Shown one piece after another: positions 41,078 to 50,124 of a stretch of DNA of 64,000 bases. Both the position numbers and the translations under genes were made by a program. This DNA is from Bog-756 sp963837805. GTDB taxonomy: Bacteria > Actinomycetota > Acidimicrobiia > Acidimicrobiales > RAAP-2. The notes under the pieces are model-generated. The model made no database searches and had not been told where the DNA came from. It saw nothing but the letters and a program-made list of their open reading frames with translations. The number at the start of each line of letters is the position of its first letter. Within the stretch, counting starts at the first letter, position 1. The stretch lies in NCBI GenBank assembly GCA_963837805.1, contig CAWIOU010000018.1:62001-126000 (forward strand). The letters are read 5' to 3'.

Positions 41078-41722
41078 ATGGCTCCGTCCCGCTCGTCGTT
41101 CCCGTTCGATCTCCCGGCCAAGACGGCCACCTACCTGCGCGGCGGTCTGGAGAAGCCGCGCCGCCGACTGGTCAAGCTGCTGAAGCCCCGGGCCGTCTGT
41201 GCCGAAGTCGGCGTCTGGAAGGGGGACTTCTCGGCATCCCTCCTCCGTCATACCAACCCGCAGCGCCTCCACCTGATCGATCCCTGGGCCTTCGAGGAGA
41301 ACCAGCCGCTGGCCTGGTACGGCGGCCTGGCGGCCCACTCGCAGGCCGACATGGACGCGATCTACGAACGCGTCACCGTCCGGTTCGAGCGAGAGATCGC
41401 CGAGGGCACCGTCGTGATCGACCGCGCCCCCTCCACCGAGGCGCTCGGACGACTCCCGGATTCGGGATTGGACTGGATCTACATCGACGGGAACCATCTC
41501 TACGAGTTCGTCCGCGATGATCTGGCCGCCGCCCTGCCCAAGCTCCGGCCCGGCGGGTACCTCGCCTGCGACGACTACGGTCATGCCGGTTGGTGGGAGG
41601 ACGGTGTGCGCCGGGCCGTCGACGAATTCGTGGCCACGGCATCGGTCGAGGTGGTGGCCAACCTCGGCTCCCAGTTCGTCATGCGGAAACCGGTCGGAGA
41701 GCCGGAAACCGATGCAGAGTGA
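41078..41722 (+). CDS. Class I SAM-dependent methyltransferase
   Basis: The 214-residue protein has the glycine motif AVCAEVGVWKGDFSASLL (motif I), LHLIDPWAF (acidic residue after strand 2), LDWIYIDGNHLYEFVRDDL (strand 4 region, typical of Methyltransf_24) and LRPGGYLACDDYG. This subgroup is often found with glycan and natural-product genes and methylates sugars or small molecules. The substrate is not predictable. The gene stands alone and is followed by a strong hairpin. Confidence 0.85.
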   Translation: MAPSRSSFPFDLPAKTATYLRGGLEKPRRRLVKLLKPRAVCAEVGVWKGDFSASLLRHTNPQRLHLIDPWAFEENQPLAWYGGLAAHSQADMDAIYERVTVRFEREIAEGTVVIDRAPSTEALGRLPDSGLDWIYIDGNHLYEFVRDDLAAALPKLRPGGYLACDDYGHAGWWEDGVRRAVDEFVATASVEVVANLGSQFVMRKPVGEPETDAE

Positions 41723-41759
41723 CCGCTCGGCCACCGAGCGCGGCGTTGTCGGCCATTCA

Positions 41760-41782
41760 CCCGAAAATCGTCACTTTTCGGG
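41760..41782 (+). terminator. Perfect 8-bp hairpin behind the methyltransferase gene
   Basis: CCCGAAAA and TTTTCGGG pair around a 7-base loop, 37 bases after the methyltransferase stop. The A/T part of the stem gives a T4 run, so termination on either strand is plausible. Confidence 0.6.
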
Positions 41783-41856
41783 ATACAGTGAGTGGTCCAT
41801 CGGACGCGTGGGTTCGGTCGGGGGGGTGCACCGACCGGCTCCTGGGGGGAGAAATC

Positions 41857-42363
41857 ATGGCTCACCATCTTCCACTTCGGCTCATGATCTGCGCTGCCCT
41901 CGCTGCCTCAGCCTCCCTGACTGCCGTCATCGCGCCCGGAGGTGCGGCAACGGCGGCCACCGTGCCCCTCACTGTCACCTGCACGACGCTTTCCGGCGGT
42001 GAATCGACCCAGCGGCTGTCCGGCTGCACGGGCAACGGAGCGATAGCCGCCGACGCCGGGGCCGCGCCCGCCCATGGGACGTCCGTTGTGGCCACCATGA
42101 CCGTCACCTGGTCGAACAAGTTGAAGACCGCCGAGAAGTATCTGTACAAGGATCTCGTCGGGAAGGCCGACACCTGCAAGGCGAAAGCCAAGTACACGAA
42201 GAAATACCTGGTCACCGAGCACGGCACCGTTGCCCCCGCCGTGGAGGGCACCACCACCAAAGGCATGATCGGAGGGGCGATCAGGGCCAATGTGTGCGTC
42301 TACAAGCTGGCCGTGAAGCCCTATACCATCGTCGTCGTGAACCAGGGGAAGATCACGATCTGA
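41857..42363 (+). CDS. Small secreted protein
   Basis: The ATG at 41857 follows GGGGGGAG. The 168-residue product has a signal peptide (LMICAALAASASLTAVIAPG, cleavage near GAATAA) and a mature part with four Cys, predicted beta-rich (VPLTVTCTTLSGG, VVATMTVTWSN, PYTIVVVNQGKITI) and Lys-rich in the middle. I do not recognise the family; similar small exported proteins are common in Acidimicrobiia. It is probably extracytoplasmic and disulfide-bonded. Confidence 0.7.
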   Translation: MAHHLPLRLMICAALAASASLTAVIAPGGAATAATVPLTVTCTTLSGGESTQRLSGCTGNGAIAADAGAAPAHGTSVVATMTVTWSNKLKTAEKYLYKDLVGKADTCKAKAKYTKKYLVTEHGTVAPAVEGTTTKGMIGGAIRANVCVYKLAVKPYTIVVVNQGKITI

Positions 42364-42436
42364 GATGTCCTGAGCCGGCGGCACTCATGGATCGAATTCG
42401 ACACCACCGGTGGTCGCACGCCCCGGGCACCCCGCG

Positions 42437-43060
42437 ATGAAGCGCCAGGTCAGAAATATCCTGCCCTTCAGCGGCGGAAAGATATTGCGGTTCTCAGGCC
42501 GGTCACGGTCGTCGGGCTCTGCAGAGAACGAAGCGGGCAAGGCTCACGACGCCGTCGATGGGGAGGACGAGCTCCACCGGGCTCTCGGGCGTATCGCCGC
42601 CAACTGGTCGCTCGTCGAGATCGCGTCCGGCCTGGTCCTGATGAGCCTGGTCGGCAGCCGTGACGAGGCCCTGGCCAGGGCGGTGGTGGCCGGTCAGCGC
42701 GTCGAGAACGTCTGGGAGACCGTCGAGTCGCTGCTCGCCACCCACGGGACCGAGACCGAACAGGAGCTGGCCGAGTTCAAGACCTGGCGGCGGAGAGCCA
42801 ACCGGGACCGGAGGCGGCGGAACGAAGCCATTCACAGTGCCTGGTCGCTGACGTCGGAGGCGGGTGGCCCGTCAGCGTGGGACGTGATGAGCCAGAGGGC
42901 CAAGCGCGGCGCCCGGGCCGATCTGTTCCCCGGGGGGGTCTCCGAGCTCGAGGAGCTGGCCCGGGACATCGCCGATCTCGAGGAACGCCTCACCATCGTC
43001 CATGCCAGCATCCTCGTGGTCATGGACCGCCAGGACCAGGCCCGCAGGGACGCCCGCTGA
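42437..43060 (+). CDS. Hypothetical alpha-helical protein
   Basis: The start at ATG 42437 is chosen over an upstream GTG at 42410. The 207-residue product is charged and helical: ELHRALGRIAANWSLVEIAS, a central segment with RRRANRDRRRRNEAIHSAWS, and SELEELARDIADLEERLTIV near the end. The middle pattern (RN..IHSAW) resembles proteins that carry HEPN-like helices (RxxxxH-like: RRRNEAIH), but I am not confident. No membrane segment is visible. It converges on the cyclase gene. Confidence 0.55.
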   Translation: MKRQVRNILPFSGGKILRFSGRSRSSGSAENEAGKAHDAVDGEDELHRALGRIAANWSLVEIASGLVLMSLVGSRDEALARAVVAGQRVENVWETVESLLATHGTETEQELAEFKTWRRRANRDRRRRNEAIHSAWSLTSEAGGPSAWDVMSQRAKRGARADLFPGGVSELEELARDIADLEERLTIVHASILVVMDRQDQARRDAR

Positions 43061-43102
43061 ACCAATGGCCTCGGCCCACCGGTTCCTGACCCGACGCCTG
43101 AC

Positions 43103-44194
43103 TCAGTTCCGGACCAACCGGTGGAGCTCGACGGCCCCCATGATCCCGCTCAGGTGGTGGGGCCCCAGGGAGTGACTGGGCAACGCGGCACCCGAGGCCA
43201 CGTCGGTGGTGGCCACCACATCCCCGGGTCCGGCCGCTTTGGCGGCGCGGCTGGCCAGGTTGACCACGGGACCGAAGACGTCGCCGTCGCGGAGCATGAC
43301 CTCCCCGCTGGCCAGACCCGCCCGCACCGGGGGGACGGTCGGATGGTCGTCGAACGCATCGGCCAGGTCGATGGCGATCGATGACGCCGTCAGCGGGTCG
43401 GGGGCGGTGTACATGATCTCGTCGCCGATCAGCTTGACGACCCGGCCGCCGCCCTCGGTGATGATCTCGCTGGCAATGTGCTCGAAATCATTGAGCGTCG
43501 CCCCCAGTTCGCTCATGTCGAGCTTCTCACCGAGCTCGGTCGAGCCCACCAGATCGACGAAGACCACGACGAGGTGGCGGATCTCGAATCCGACGTCGTC
43601 GGCGTCGGAGGTGGTCAGACGTCGGGCGATGAGCAGGTGCTGGCGCAACAGCGCGTCGAGGGCGGGCGCAACCAAGGGCAGCAACCCCGCCACCTCGACG
43701 TTGGCCCGGGCGACGCCCAACCCGACCGGGTCCTCGCGTTGGGCGGCCGGCGCCACATTGACCAGGAACGACGAGATCACCGCATCGGCGATGCGGGACA
43801 TGGCCAGCCCGAAGACGCGTATCAGTTGCTCGCTGGCCTCCTCGCCGAAGACGGAGGTCACCTTGCCCATCCCCGATGCGAACGAGGCGAAGCCCTCGGT
43901 GAAGATGGGCACCTCCGGCTCGGGGTCGGGGATGCCCGCCGCCCGGGCCAGCGACCTCACCGCATGATCGGTGAGTCCCGACCGTTCCGCCACCTGCTCG
44001 AGCGTCAATGCCGTCCGGCCCCGGATGGCCAGCACCCCGGCCAGGGCGGGAAGCGTGTCCTTGAAGGTCACCAGCTCCTCGGGCGTGGCCCCCAGTTCGT
44101 CCACGAGATGCAGCAGGTCCAGACGCAGGTCAGCATCGGCCGCACCCGGGTCGTAGACCCCGAGGGCGACCAGGTTCTCCTCGTGCTCTTCCAT
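43103..44194 (-). CDS. Class III adenylate/guanylate cyclase
   Basis: I prefer the ATG at 44194; a longer frame to 44293 would leave only 21 bases to the divergent gene. An N-terminal helical region (residues 1-200) contains TLEQVAERSGLTDHAV, a MerR- or HTH-like segment. The C-terminal catalytic domain has VVVFVDLVGSTELGE (first metal Asp), GGRVVKLIGDEIMY (substrate Lys and second metal Asp) and FGPVVNLASRAAKAAGPGDV (transition-state Asn and Arg). All catalytic positions are present, so cyclic AMP synthesis is likely; it needs dimerisation. It is cytoplasmic. Confidence 0.88.
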   Translation of the reverse strand: MEEHEENLVALGVYDPGAADADLRLDLLHLVDELGATPEELVTFKDTLPALAGVLAIRGRTALTLEQVAERSGLTDHAVRSLARAAGIPDPEPEVPIFTEGFASFASGMGKVTSVFGEEASEQLIRVFGLAMSRIADAVISSFLVNVAPAAQREDPVGLGVARANVEVAGLLPLVAPALDALLRQHLLIARRLTTSDADDVGFEIRHLVVVFVDLVGSTELGEKLDMSELGATLNDFEHIASEIITEGGGRVVKLIGDEIMYTAPDPLTASSIAIDLADAFDDHPTVPPVRAGLASGEVMLRDGDVFGPVVNLASRAAKAAGPGDVVATTDVASGAALPSHSLGPHHLSGIMGAVELHRLVRN

Positions 44195-44314
44195 CGTTGC
44201 ACTGGTTACCACGCCGTCTCGCCGGCGCGGGTGATCGTCGTCGGCGGCACCGTGATCCGACCCTGGTGGTGGCACCACCGTCGGAGCCCCCATTGCTACG
44301 CTTCAGGCTCATGA

Positions 44315-46186
44315 GTGGACCCGGTCGACACGGGCGCGCCTCCGATCGTGTCAGTCAGGGCCCATCCCACATCCCAACCGAAGGTACCGAACGAGGACGC
44401 GTTGCGCAGCCTCGGCGAGCTGATCGACCACCAGGGCACATCGGCCGGCCGAGCCGGCGATCACGGAGCGAAGACGGGTGCCGGCGGGAGCGGCCCGCCC
44501 GTGGCCAACGAAGCAGGTCTGTCAGCCCTCGCCGAGGAGATGTCGCGAGCAGGCGGAGGGCGGGCAGGTCGCCGCCGGACCGCGCTCCACGCCAAACCGC
44601 GGCATCGGATCCGTCGGGTGGGCGTGATCGGACTGGTCGTGGTCCTCCTGATCGTGGCCGGAGGCGCCGGGTACACCTACTACCTCGCACATGATCTCAA
44701 GCGAGAGGAGGTGAAGGGCCTGACCGGAGCCCTGACCACCGGCAAGGAGGCGGGAACGGAGAACATCTTGATGGTGGGCTCGACCTCGCGGTGCGCCCTC
44801 ACCGTGCAGAACCCGGCCTACGGGTTGTGCTCACAGGGTGTGAACGGTGTGAACAGCGACGTGATCATGATCCTCCACGTCGATCCGGCCAACCACCGGT
44901 TGGGACTCCTGTCGATTCCCCGGGACCTGTTCATCCCCAACGCCCGGAGCACCGGGGCCAACAAGGTCGACGCCGGTCTGTTCCAAGGGCTCACCCAACT
45001 GGTGTCCGCCGTCGAGGAGGACTTCGGAATACCCATCCAGCACACCGTCTCGCTCAACTTCGACCAGTTCGCCAACGTGGTGGACGCGCTCGGCGGCATC
45101 AACTTGGCCTTCCCGATGTCCGTCTTCGATGCATCGTCGGGGCTCAACGTGCAGGCCGCCACCTGCGTACACCTCAACGGCACCCAGGCCCTCGAAGTGG
45201 TCCGGGCCCGTCACCTCCAGTACAAGTCGGCCACCACCACGAGCACCTATGCCGAGGACTGGCCCCAGGAGTCACTCAGTGATCTGGCCCGGATCCGGCG
45301 GGACCACGAATTCCTCCGGGTGCTGGCCGCGGCGGTGGCCAAGCAGGGACTCGGCAATCCGATCGCCGACCTCAACCTCATCAACTCGGTGAAGGCCGAC
45401 CTGACCTTCGACCAGACATGGCCGGCCACCGACATGGCCAACATGGTGCTCGACTTCCACACCGTCAATGTCAACTCGGTGCCGCAGCTCACACTGCCGG
45501 TCGAAGTGGTGACCGATCCGGCCGGACCCGGTGGGGGACTCGTCTACAAGGGCGGGGGCTACGGCGACGTCGAGTTCCCGACCCAGTCCCAGGACCAGAG
45601 CGCCATCGACCAGGTCCTCGGGATCGGTGCCGGCATCGACTCGATGAACGGCAATCCGCTGCCTGCCCGGTCGTCGGTATCGGTCTCGGTGGTCAATGGG
45701 ACGGGAGCGTACAACCAGGCCTCCACCACGTCGGCCGCTCTCGCCGCCCTCGGGTTCCACATGGTGGGCGTGGGCGATGCCACACCCGCCGGCGACGTCG
45801 CCGAGACGGTCGTGTACTACGGATCCAGATCCGAAGCCGTCGAAGCCGACGCCCAGGCCGTCACCCGCTCGATGACCGGCTCGGTCATCATGGCCTACGA
45901 CCCGAGCCAGGTGACCGACGGGGCCGATGTCACCGTGGTCACCGGCACCCAGTTCGCAGTGGACGCCCCGGTGGCCCCGCCGACATCCTCCACCGCCGCC
46001 GTGGGTGCTGCCGGCGCCTCCGCCCCGACGACGGCCCCGCCGTCACCGACCACGACCCCGACGACCTCCCCCGATGCCAGCGCCATCGCCGCACCGTCAC
46101 CGACCACGTCCACGCTCGAGCCGTGGGACCCCCGGGCCTGCCCGCCGGGCGCCGCCCCGACGGCCCCGGTGGCCAATCCGACCTGA
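44315..46186 (+). CDS. LytR-CpsA-Psr (LCP) family protein with LytR_C domain
   Basis: From a GTG at 44315 the 623-residue protein has a cytoplasmic N-terminus of about 100 residues, one membrane segment (VGVIGLVVVLLIVAGGAGYT), and the LCP domain with GVNSDVIMILHVDPA, LLSIPRDLFI (conserved Arg), FANVVDALGGINL and LARIRRDHEFLR. A LytR_C domain follows (SVSVVNGTGAYNQASTTSAA), then a Thr/Pro/Ser-rich tail of about 60 residues. LCP enzymes transfer polyprenyl-linked glycopolymers to peptidoglycan; in actinobacteria this attaches arabinogalactan-like polymers. The gene diverges from the cyclase, with very little space for promoters. Confidence 0.92.
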   Translation: MDPVDTGAPPIVSVRAHPTSQPKVPNEDALRSLGELIDHQGTSAGRAGDHGAKTGAGGSGPPVANEAGLSALAEEMSRAGGGRAGRRRTALHAKPRHRIRRVGVIGLVVVLLIVAGGAGYTYYLAHDLKREEVKGLTGALTTGKEAGTENILMVGSTSRCALTVQNPAYGLCSQGVNGVNSDVIMILHVDPANHRLGLLSIPRDLFIPNARSTGANKVDAGLFQGLTQLVSAVEEDFGIPIQHTVSLNFDQFANVVDALGGINLAFPMSVFDASSGLNVQAATCVHLNGTQALEVVRARHLQYKSATTTSTYAEDWPQESLSDLARIRRDHEFLRVLAAAVAKQGLGNPIADLNLINSVKADLTFDQTWPATDMANMVLDFHTVNVNSVPQLTLPVEVVTDPAGPGGGLVYKGGGYGDVEFPTQSQDQSAIDQVLGIGAGIDSMNGNPLPARSSVSVSVVNGTGAYNQASTTSAALAALGFHMVGVGDATPAGDVAETVVYYGSRSEAVEADAQAVTRSMTGSVIMAYDPSQVTDGADVTVVTGTQFAVDAPVAPPTSSTAAVGAAGASAPTTAPPSPTTTPTTSPDASAIAAPSPTTSTLEPWDPRACPPGAAPTAPVANPT

Positions 46187-46240
46187 CGACGGTCGCCCAG
46201 GAACGCTCACCTCCCACCGCGAACGCAGAGCCGATGGCGC

Positions 46241-47431
46241 TCAGGTGGGCCGGAGGGTGATCAACTCCCGGGCATTGTCGTAGAGGATCCGGCGACGGTC
46301 CTCGTCGTCGAAGTTCTTGAGCTCCGACAGGTAGGCCATCGGCTCGGGGAGGGCCTCGACGTGGGGCCAGTCCGACCCGAAGATGACCCGGTCGGTACCG
46401 ATGCACTCGGCCACCTGGTACACGTCGTCCTCCCAGAAGGGATTGATCCACACGTGGCGCCGGAGCGTCTCGACCGGATCGTGCTTCCAGTAGCCGGGCA
46501 TCTTGTTGGACGTCGACCGGATCTTCTTGATGAGGTCGGGGAGGTACTCGGCCCCGTTCTCCACCGACGCGATCCGGAGGTTCGGAAACCGCTCGAAGTG
46601 GTTCTCGAAGATGACCGTCAGCAGGTAGTCGCGGATGGCCTGTTCGATGGCGAACGACTTGATGGAGGGCTTCCACCCGCCGGTGAACGTGGCCCCGAAC
46701 CCGTCGGCGGCGTATCCGTTGGACGAACCACCGCTGTCGGAGGCGTGGACGACCACGGTGATGCCGGCCTCGTTGGCCAGGCCCCAGAAAGCGTCGAACA
46801 TCGGCTCGAACGGGTTCCGCCGACCGACCGCGGTGGTCGGTGCCGCCGGCCGCATGACCACCGTGCGGGCGCCGTGGTCGAGCGCCCAGGCCAGCTCCTC
46901 GGCGGCCCAGGCCGGATCGGCCAGGGTGAGGTAGGGGGCGGCGAAGATGCGCCCGCGGTAGTCGAAGGTCCAGTCCTCGACCAACCACCGGTTGAAGGCG
47001 CGGAACATGGCACAGACCGCCTCGGGGTCGTGGGCCAGCGGTTCCTCGTAGATCATCCCGAGTGTCGGGAAGAGCAGGCACCCGGCCATGCCCTGTTCGT
47101 CCAGGACGGCCAGGCGGGCCTCGGGCTCCCGATAGGCGGCCCGCACCGGTTCGCGGCGGGCCAGGAACTCCATCGGGTTCCGGCCCTCGGGGTTGCCCCG
47201 GAAGAAGTCGTGCATGGCCCCGGGGAGGGCTACCGGATCGAAGGTCGGGTTGGTGACGGCCCGGCTGACCCGCCCGCCGATGACGTGGTAGCGCCGGCCG
47301 TTGATCTCCGACCACTGGATCACCCTGGTCCCCAGGGCCGGATCGAGGTGCCTGGTGAAGGCGTCGAGTGCCTCGTAGTAGTGGTTGTCGGCATCGAAGA
47401 CGGGATGACCGAGCTCCCCGACGTCACGCAT
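46241..47431 (-). CDS. Amidohydrolase-2 family protein (TIM-barrel hydrolase)
   Basis: The 396-residue protein starts with HPVFDADNHYYEALDAFTRH, the D-x-N/D-H-Y variant of the metal-binding strand 1. Later motifs are YLTLADPAWAAEELAWALDH, AGITVVVHASDSGG (His of strand 5), NLRIASVENGAEYLPDLIKK and DRVIFGSDWPHVEALPEP (Asp of strand 8). The pattern corresponds to the Amidohydro_2 family (decarboxylases and hydrolases of aromatic or cyclic acids) that is abundant in actinobacteria. The substrate is unknown. It is intact and lies leftward of the membrane-protein gene, 95 bases away, perhaps co-transcribed. Confidence 0.85.
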   Translation of the reverse strand: MRDVGELGHPVFDADNHYYEALDAFTRHLDPALGTRVIQWSEINGRRYHVIGGRVSRAVTNPTFDPVALPGAMHDFFRGNPEGRNPMEFLARREPVRAAYREPEARLAVLDEQGMAGCLLFPTLGMIYEEPLAHDPEAVCAMFRAFNRWLVEDWTFDYRGRIFAAPYLTLADPAWAAEELAWALDHGARTVVMRPAAPTTAVGRRNPFEPMFDAFWGLANEAGITVVVHASDSGGSSNGYAADGFGATFTGGWKPSIKSFAIEQAIRDYLLTVIFENHFERFPNLRIASVENGAEYLPDLIKKIRSTSNKMPGYWKHDPVETLRRHVWINPFWEDDVYQVAECIGTDRVIFGSDWPHVEALPEPMAYLSELKNFDDEDRRRILYDNARELITLRPT

Positions 47432-47525
47432 CTGCTGCCTCCTCGCTGCTGGCCCCCGTCCGGGGGTGCCCGACCATCCTACCGAGCACCGGCAGGGCGG
47501 CTCCTCGGGCGTGTCGGTACGAACT

Positions 47526-49310
47526 TCAGTGGACCCGGCCGAGCTGCCAGTCCATCAGCGGCGTCGTGCTGAGCGCCTCGGGCGAGGTGGTGTAGGCCTC
47601 GACCAGCCACTGCGAGCCATGGCTCGGGGCCCATGCCGGCGACTGCGGTCGGATGGTCACCGTCTCCGAGTCGTGGGGCCCGAGGACCAGGTTGCCACCG
47701 TGATCGGGATACCAGAACCCGTCGGGATGGCCGCTGCCGATGGTCACCATGAAGTGCGGCGTCACCGCGCCCGAGGTCGTGTTGTGCACGGCCAGGGTCA
47801 CCGCGTCGAGGGAGGTGGCGGCGTTGGAGGTGGCCACCGACCGCACGCTGAGCTGCAGGGGCGGTGACCAGAAGGCGAGGACCCCCGCACACACCGCGGC
47901 CACCGCCGGGACGATCGCCACCAGTCCGACCGGCATCCGGAGACGCCCCCGGGCCCCGGCCACCACGGCCCGGGGAGCCGGCGCCACCGACACGGCGGCG
48001 ACGATGGCCGCCGGATAGAGGTCGGCCAGATAGGTCGAGAGACTGCGGGTGGCGACGAAGAAGGCCAGCGGGAGGAGGAGCAGCCAGATCCGCTTCATGG
48101 CCGGGTACCAGATGACCATGGCGGCCAGCTCGGCCCCCAGCACCAGGAGACCGGCCAGAGTCAGCAGGGGGAGCGAGACCCCGTGGGCGATCCCGTGGAG
48201 GACCAGCGTGACCAGCCCCTGACCGTCGGCGATCAGAGGTTGGAGGAAGGGGAGGAAGGTCCCCCGCGCCCAGGCGGCCGGGGACCAGATGACGAAGGGG
48301 ATGTTCACGACGCCGAACACGCCGGCGACGATGGCCAGGTACGGCACCACCGTCCGCACCGGGTTCCGGCCGGACCTCCGTGCCTCGACGACGAGCCCCA
48401 GGGCGATGAAGGGGACGCAGAACCACGGGGTCTGCTTGATCGAACAGGCGAGGCCGAGGGCCACCGGGCCCATCCACCGGGCGACACCGGCGGACCGGCC
48501 GAGGCCGAATCGGTCCCAGCGCCAGACGGCCAGCACCAGGAAGGGCAGGAAGGCGGCATCGGTGCCCCCCGAGCTGAACACCCCGGTGAACGCGGGAGCC
48601 AGGAGGAGGAGGGGCGCGATCCATCGGATCGAGGTCGGGAGGAGAACGAAGATGATCACCCCGGTGACGATCCACGCCAACAGATCCATCCAGTCGACGA
48701 CCTCGTGGTGGAACCCGAGGACCAGTGCCGGCATCTGGAGGAGGATCGAGCCGGCCGGATAGGAGACGTGGTCCACGTGGCCGCCGCTCACCGTGTAGGT
48801 CCAGAATTGCGCCGGGACCTTCAGCAGGCTGGCCAACGACCCGAGTGTGACGGTGTAGGGATCGATCCCGTGCATCAGGAGCCGGGCCCCGGCCTGGTCG
48901 AAGGCAGCCGAGTCCGTGCTGTAGAAGCGGCGGGCGTGGATCCCGATCCCCTCGTTGCCCAGGGTCGAGGCCACCACCGCTGCCAAAGCCGACAGCTGGA
49001 TGACCGTGGAGCGTGGGCTTCCGACCAGCCAAACAGCGGCGAACCCCACGATTCCGGCCAGCACCAGGAGCGGCGCGGCCAGGCCACCGAACGACCATGC
49101 CGACCACGACCCCCAGAGCTGGAAGCCGCCGCTGATCACGCCCAGCCACACCAGACTCCACACGCAGCGTTCGGCCAGACCCGAGACTCCGGAGGTGCCG
49201 TTGGCTCCGGTGTCGGGCGCGGTGCCCAGCCGGGCCACCACCATCGCCGCGGAGTCGCCGAGCTCGGCCGCAGTGGCCGGCTCCTCCGACTCCGACGGCG
49301 TGATGATCAT
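47526..49310 (-). CDS. Polytopic membrane protein, probable GT-C/GT87-like glycosyltransferase
   Basis: The ATG at 49310 is preceded by GGAGGTGGAAG, so I prefer it to the longer frame from 49436. The 594-residue product has about twelve hydrophobic segments, a loop RLLMHGIDPYTVTLGSLA after the second or third helix, and GGTDAAFLPFLVLAVWRWDR, features of GT87/GT-C mannosyl- or other polyprenyl-sugar-dependent transferases. The C-terminal 110 residues form a soluble beta-rich domain. It lacks the DDx signature typical of many GT-C enzymes, so the assignment stays tentative. It is intact, unlike the GT-C gene at 30675. Confidence 0.65.
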   Translation of the reverse strand: MIITPSESEEPATAAELGDSAAMVVARLGTAPDTGANGTSGVSGLAERCVWSLVWLGVISGGFQLWGSWSAWSFGGLAAPLLVLAGIVGFAAVWLVGSPRSTVIQLSALAAVVASTLGNEGIGIHARRFYSTDSAAFDQAGARLLMHGIDPYTVTLGSLASLLKVPAQFWTYTVSGGHVDHVSYPAGSILLQMPALVLGFHHEVVDWMDLLAWIVTGVIIFVLLPTSIRWIAPLLLLAPAFTGVFSSGGTDAAFLPFLVLAVWRWDRFGLGRSAGVARWMGPVALGLACSIKQTPWFCVPFIALGLVVEARRSGRNPVRTVVPYLAIVAGVFGVVNIPFVIWSPAAWARGTFLPFLQPLIADGQGLVTLVLHGIAHGVSLPLLTLAGLLVLGAELAAMVIWYPAMKRIWLLLLPLAFFVATRSLSTYLADLYPAAIVAAVSVAPAPRAVVAGARGRLRMPVGLVAIVPAVAAVCAGVLAFWSPPLQLSVRSVATSNAATSLDAVTLAVHNTTSGAVTPHFMVTIGSGHPDGFWYPDHGGNLVLGPHDSETVTIRPQSPAWAPSHGSQWLVEAYTTSPEALSTTPLMDWQLGRVH

Positions 49311-49514
49311 CTTCCACCTCCGGCACCAAGCCGATCGAAGTTGTGCCCGCACGCCGGACTCCCACCATCCGCCCCATGTCGACAGGACCCGGTCCACCCG
49401 GGGCCGGGTGCCGACCACGGTGATCCGGACTGCCAAACGTTAACGTCCGCGCGGGGCTCCCACGGGTCGGTCCCCGGTTGGTTGTCGTTCGCCCGCTTGC
49501 CGTAGCGTCGTCCG

Positions 49515-50033
49515 ATGGCCATCTATCAGCTCGGAGATCTCGTCCCCACCGTCGACCCCCAGGCCTATGTCCATCCTGACGCCGTGGTCATCGGCGATGT
49601 GACGATCGGATCGGAGGCGTCGGTGTGGCCGGGCGCAGTGCTCCGCGGCGACTACGGCACGATCACCGTCGGCGCCCGCACCTCTGTGCAGGACGGGACG
49701 GTCATCCATGCCGGACCCGGGTTCCCGACGGTGGTCGGTGCCGGATGCGTGATCGGGCACCTGGCCCACCTCGAAGGCTGCGTCCTCGAGGACGAGTGTC
49801 TGGTCGGCTCGGGATCGGTGGTCCTCCACCACGCGCGGGTCCGCTCGGGGGCCACCGTCGGTGCCAACGCGGTGGTCCCCAACCGGATGGAAGTGCCGTC
49901 GGGAGCCCTGGCCCTGGGCGTTCCGGCCACCATCCGTCCCGATGGGTCCAACCTGGCCCTGATCCGGATCGCCGCAGCCGAATACGTCGCCAATGCCCAC
50001 CGCTACCGGGAGGCCCTCGTCAGGCTCGACTGA
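49515..50033 (+). CDS. Gamma-carbonic anhydrase family hexapeptide-repeat protein
   Basis: The 172-residue left-handed beta-helix protein has repeated hexapeptides (VVIGDVTIGSEASVWPGAVL) and the sequence SVQDGTVIHAGPGFPTVVGA then GHLAHLEGC. His65 and His82 correspond to two zinc ligands of Cam-type enzymes. The position of the third His (in the usual HGC) is Glu87, while a His lies at 85. Members with this GHLAHLEG variant are common in actinobacteria, and their carbonic anhydrase activity is uncertain. It forms trimers in known homologues. Confidence 0.85.
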   Translation: MAIYQLGDLVPTVDPQAYVHPDAVVIGDVTIGSEASVWPGAVLRGDYGTITVGARTSVQDGTVIHAGPGFPTVVGAGCVIGHLAHLEGCVLEDECLVGSGSVVLHHARVRSGATVGANAVVPNRMEVPSGALALGVPATIRPDGSNLALIRIAAAEYVANAHRYREALVRLD

Positions 50034-50124
50034 GGTCGCCGGCCCCAGCCGCCGCCGGCAGCCGGTCCGGAACGGTGCACCGCCCATCCCCGACCGGCCG
50101 CGGTGGCGGGGCCAGAATCTGGGC

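Noticed and set aside
41760..41856. Structured leader before the small secreted protein as a possible cyclic-dinucleotide riboswitch
   Set aside because: Only simple hairpins are present; conserved riboswitch core elements are absent.
43077..43124. Inverted repeat CCACCGGTT/AACCGGTGG between convergent genes as a terminator
   Set aside because: The loop is about 30 bases and one arm lies inside the cyclase coding sequence, so chance pairing is likely.
47479..49377. 632-codon leftward frame overlapping the polytopic membrane protein
   Set aside because: It is a shadow in another frame, with Arg/Gly/Pro-rich translation and no hydrophobic segments.
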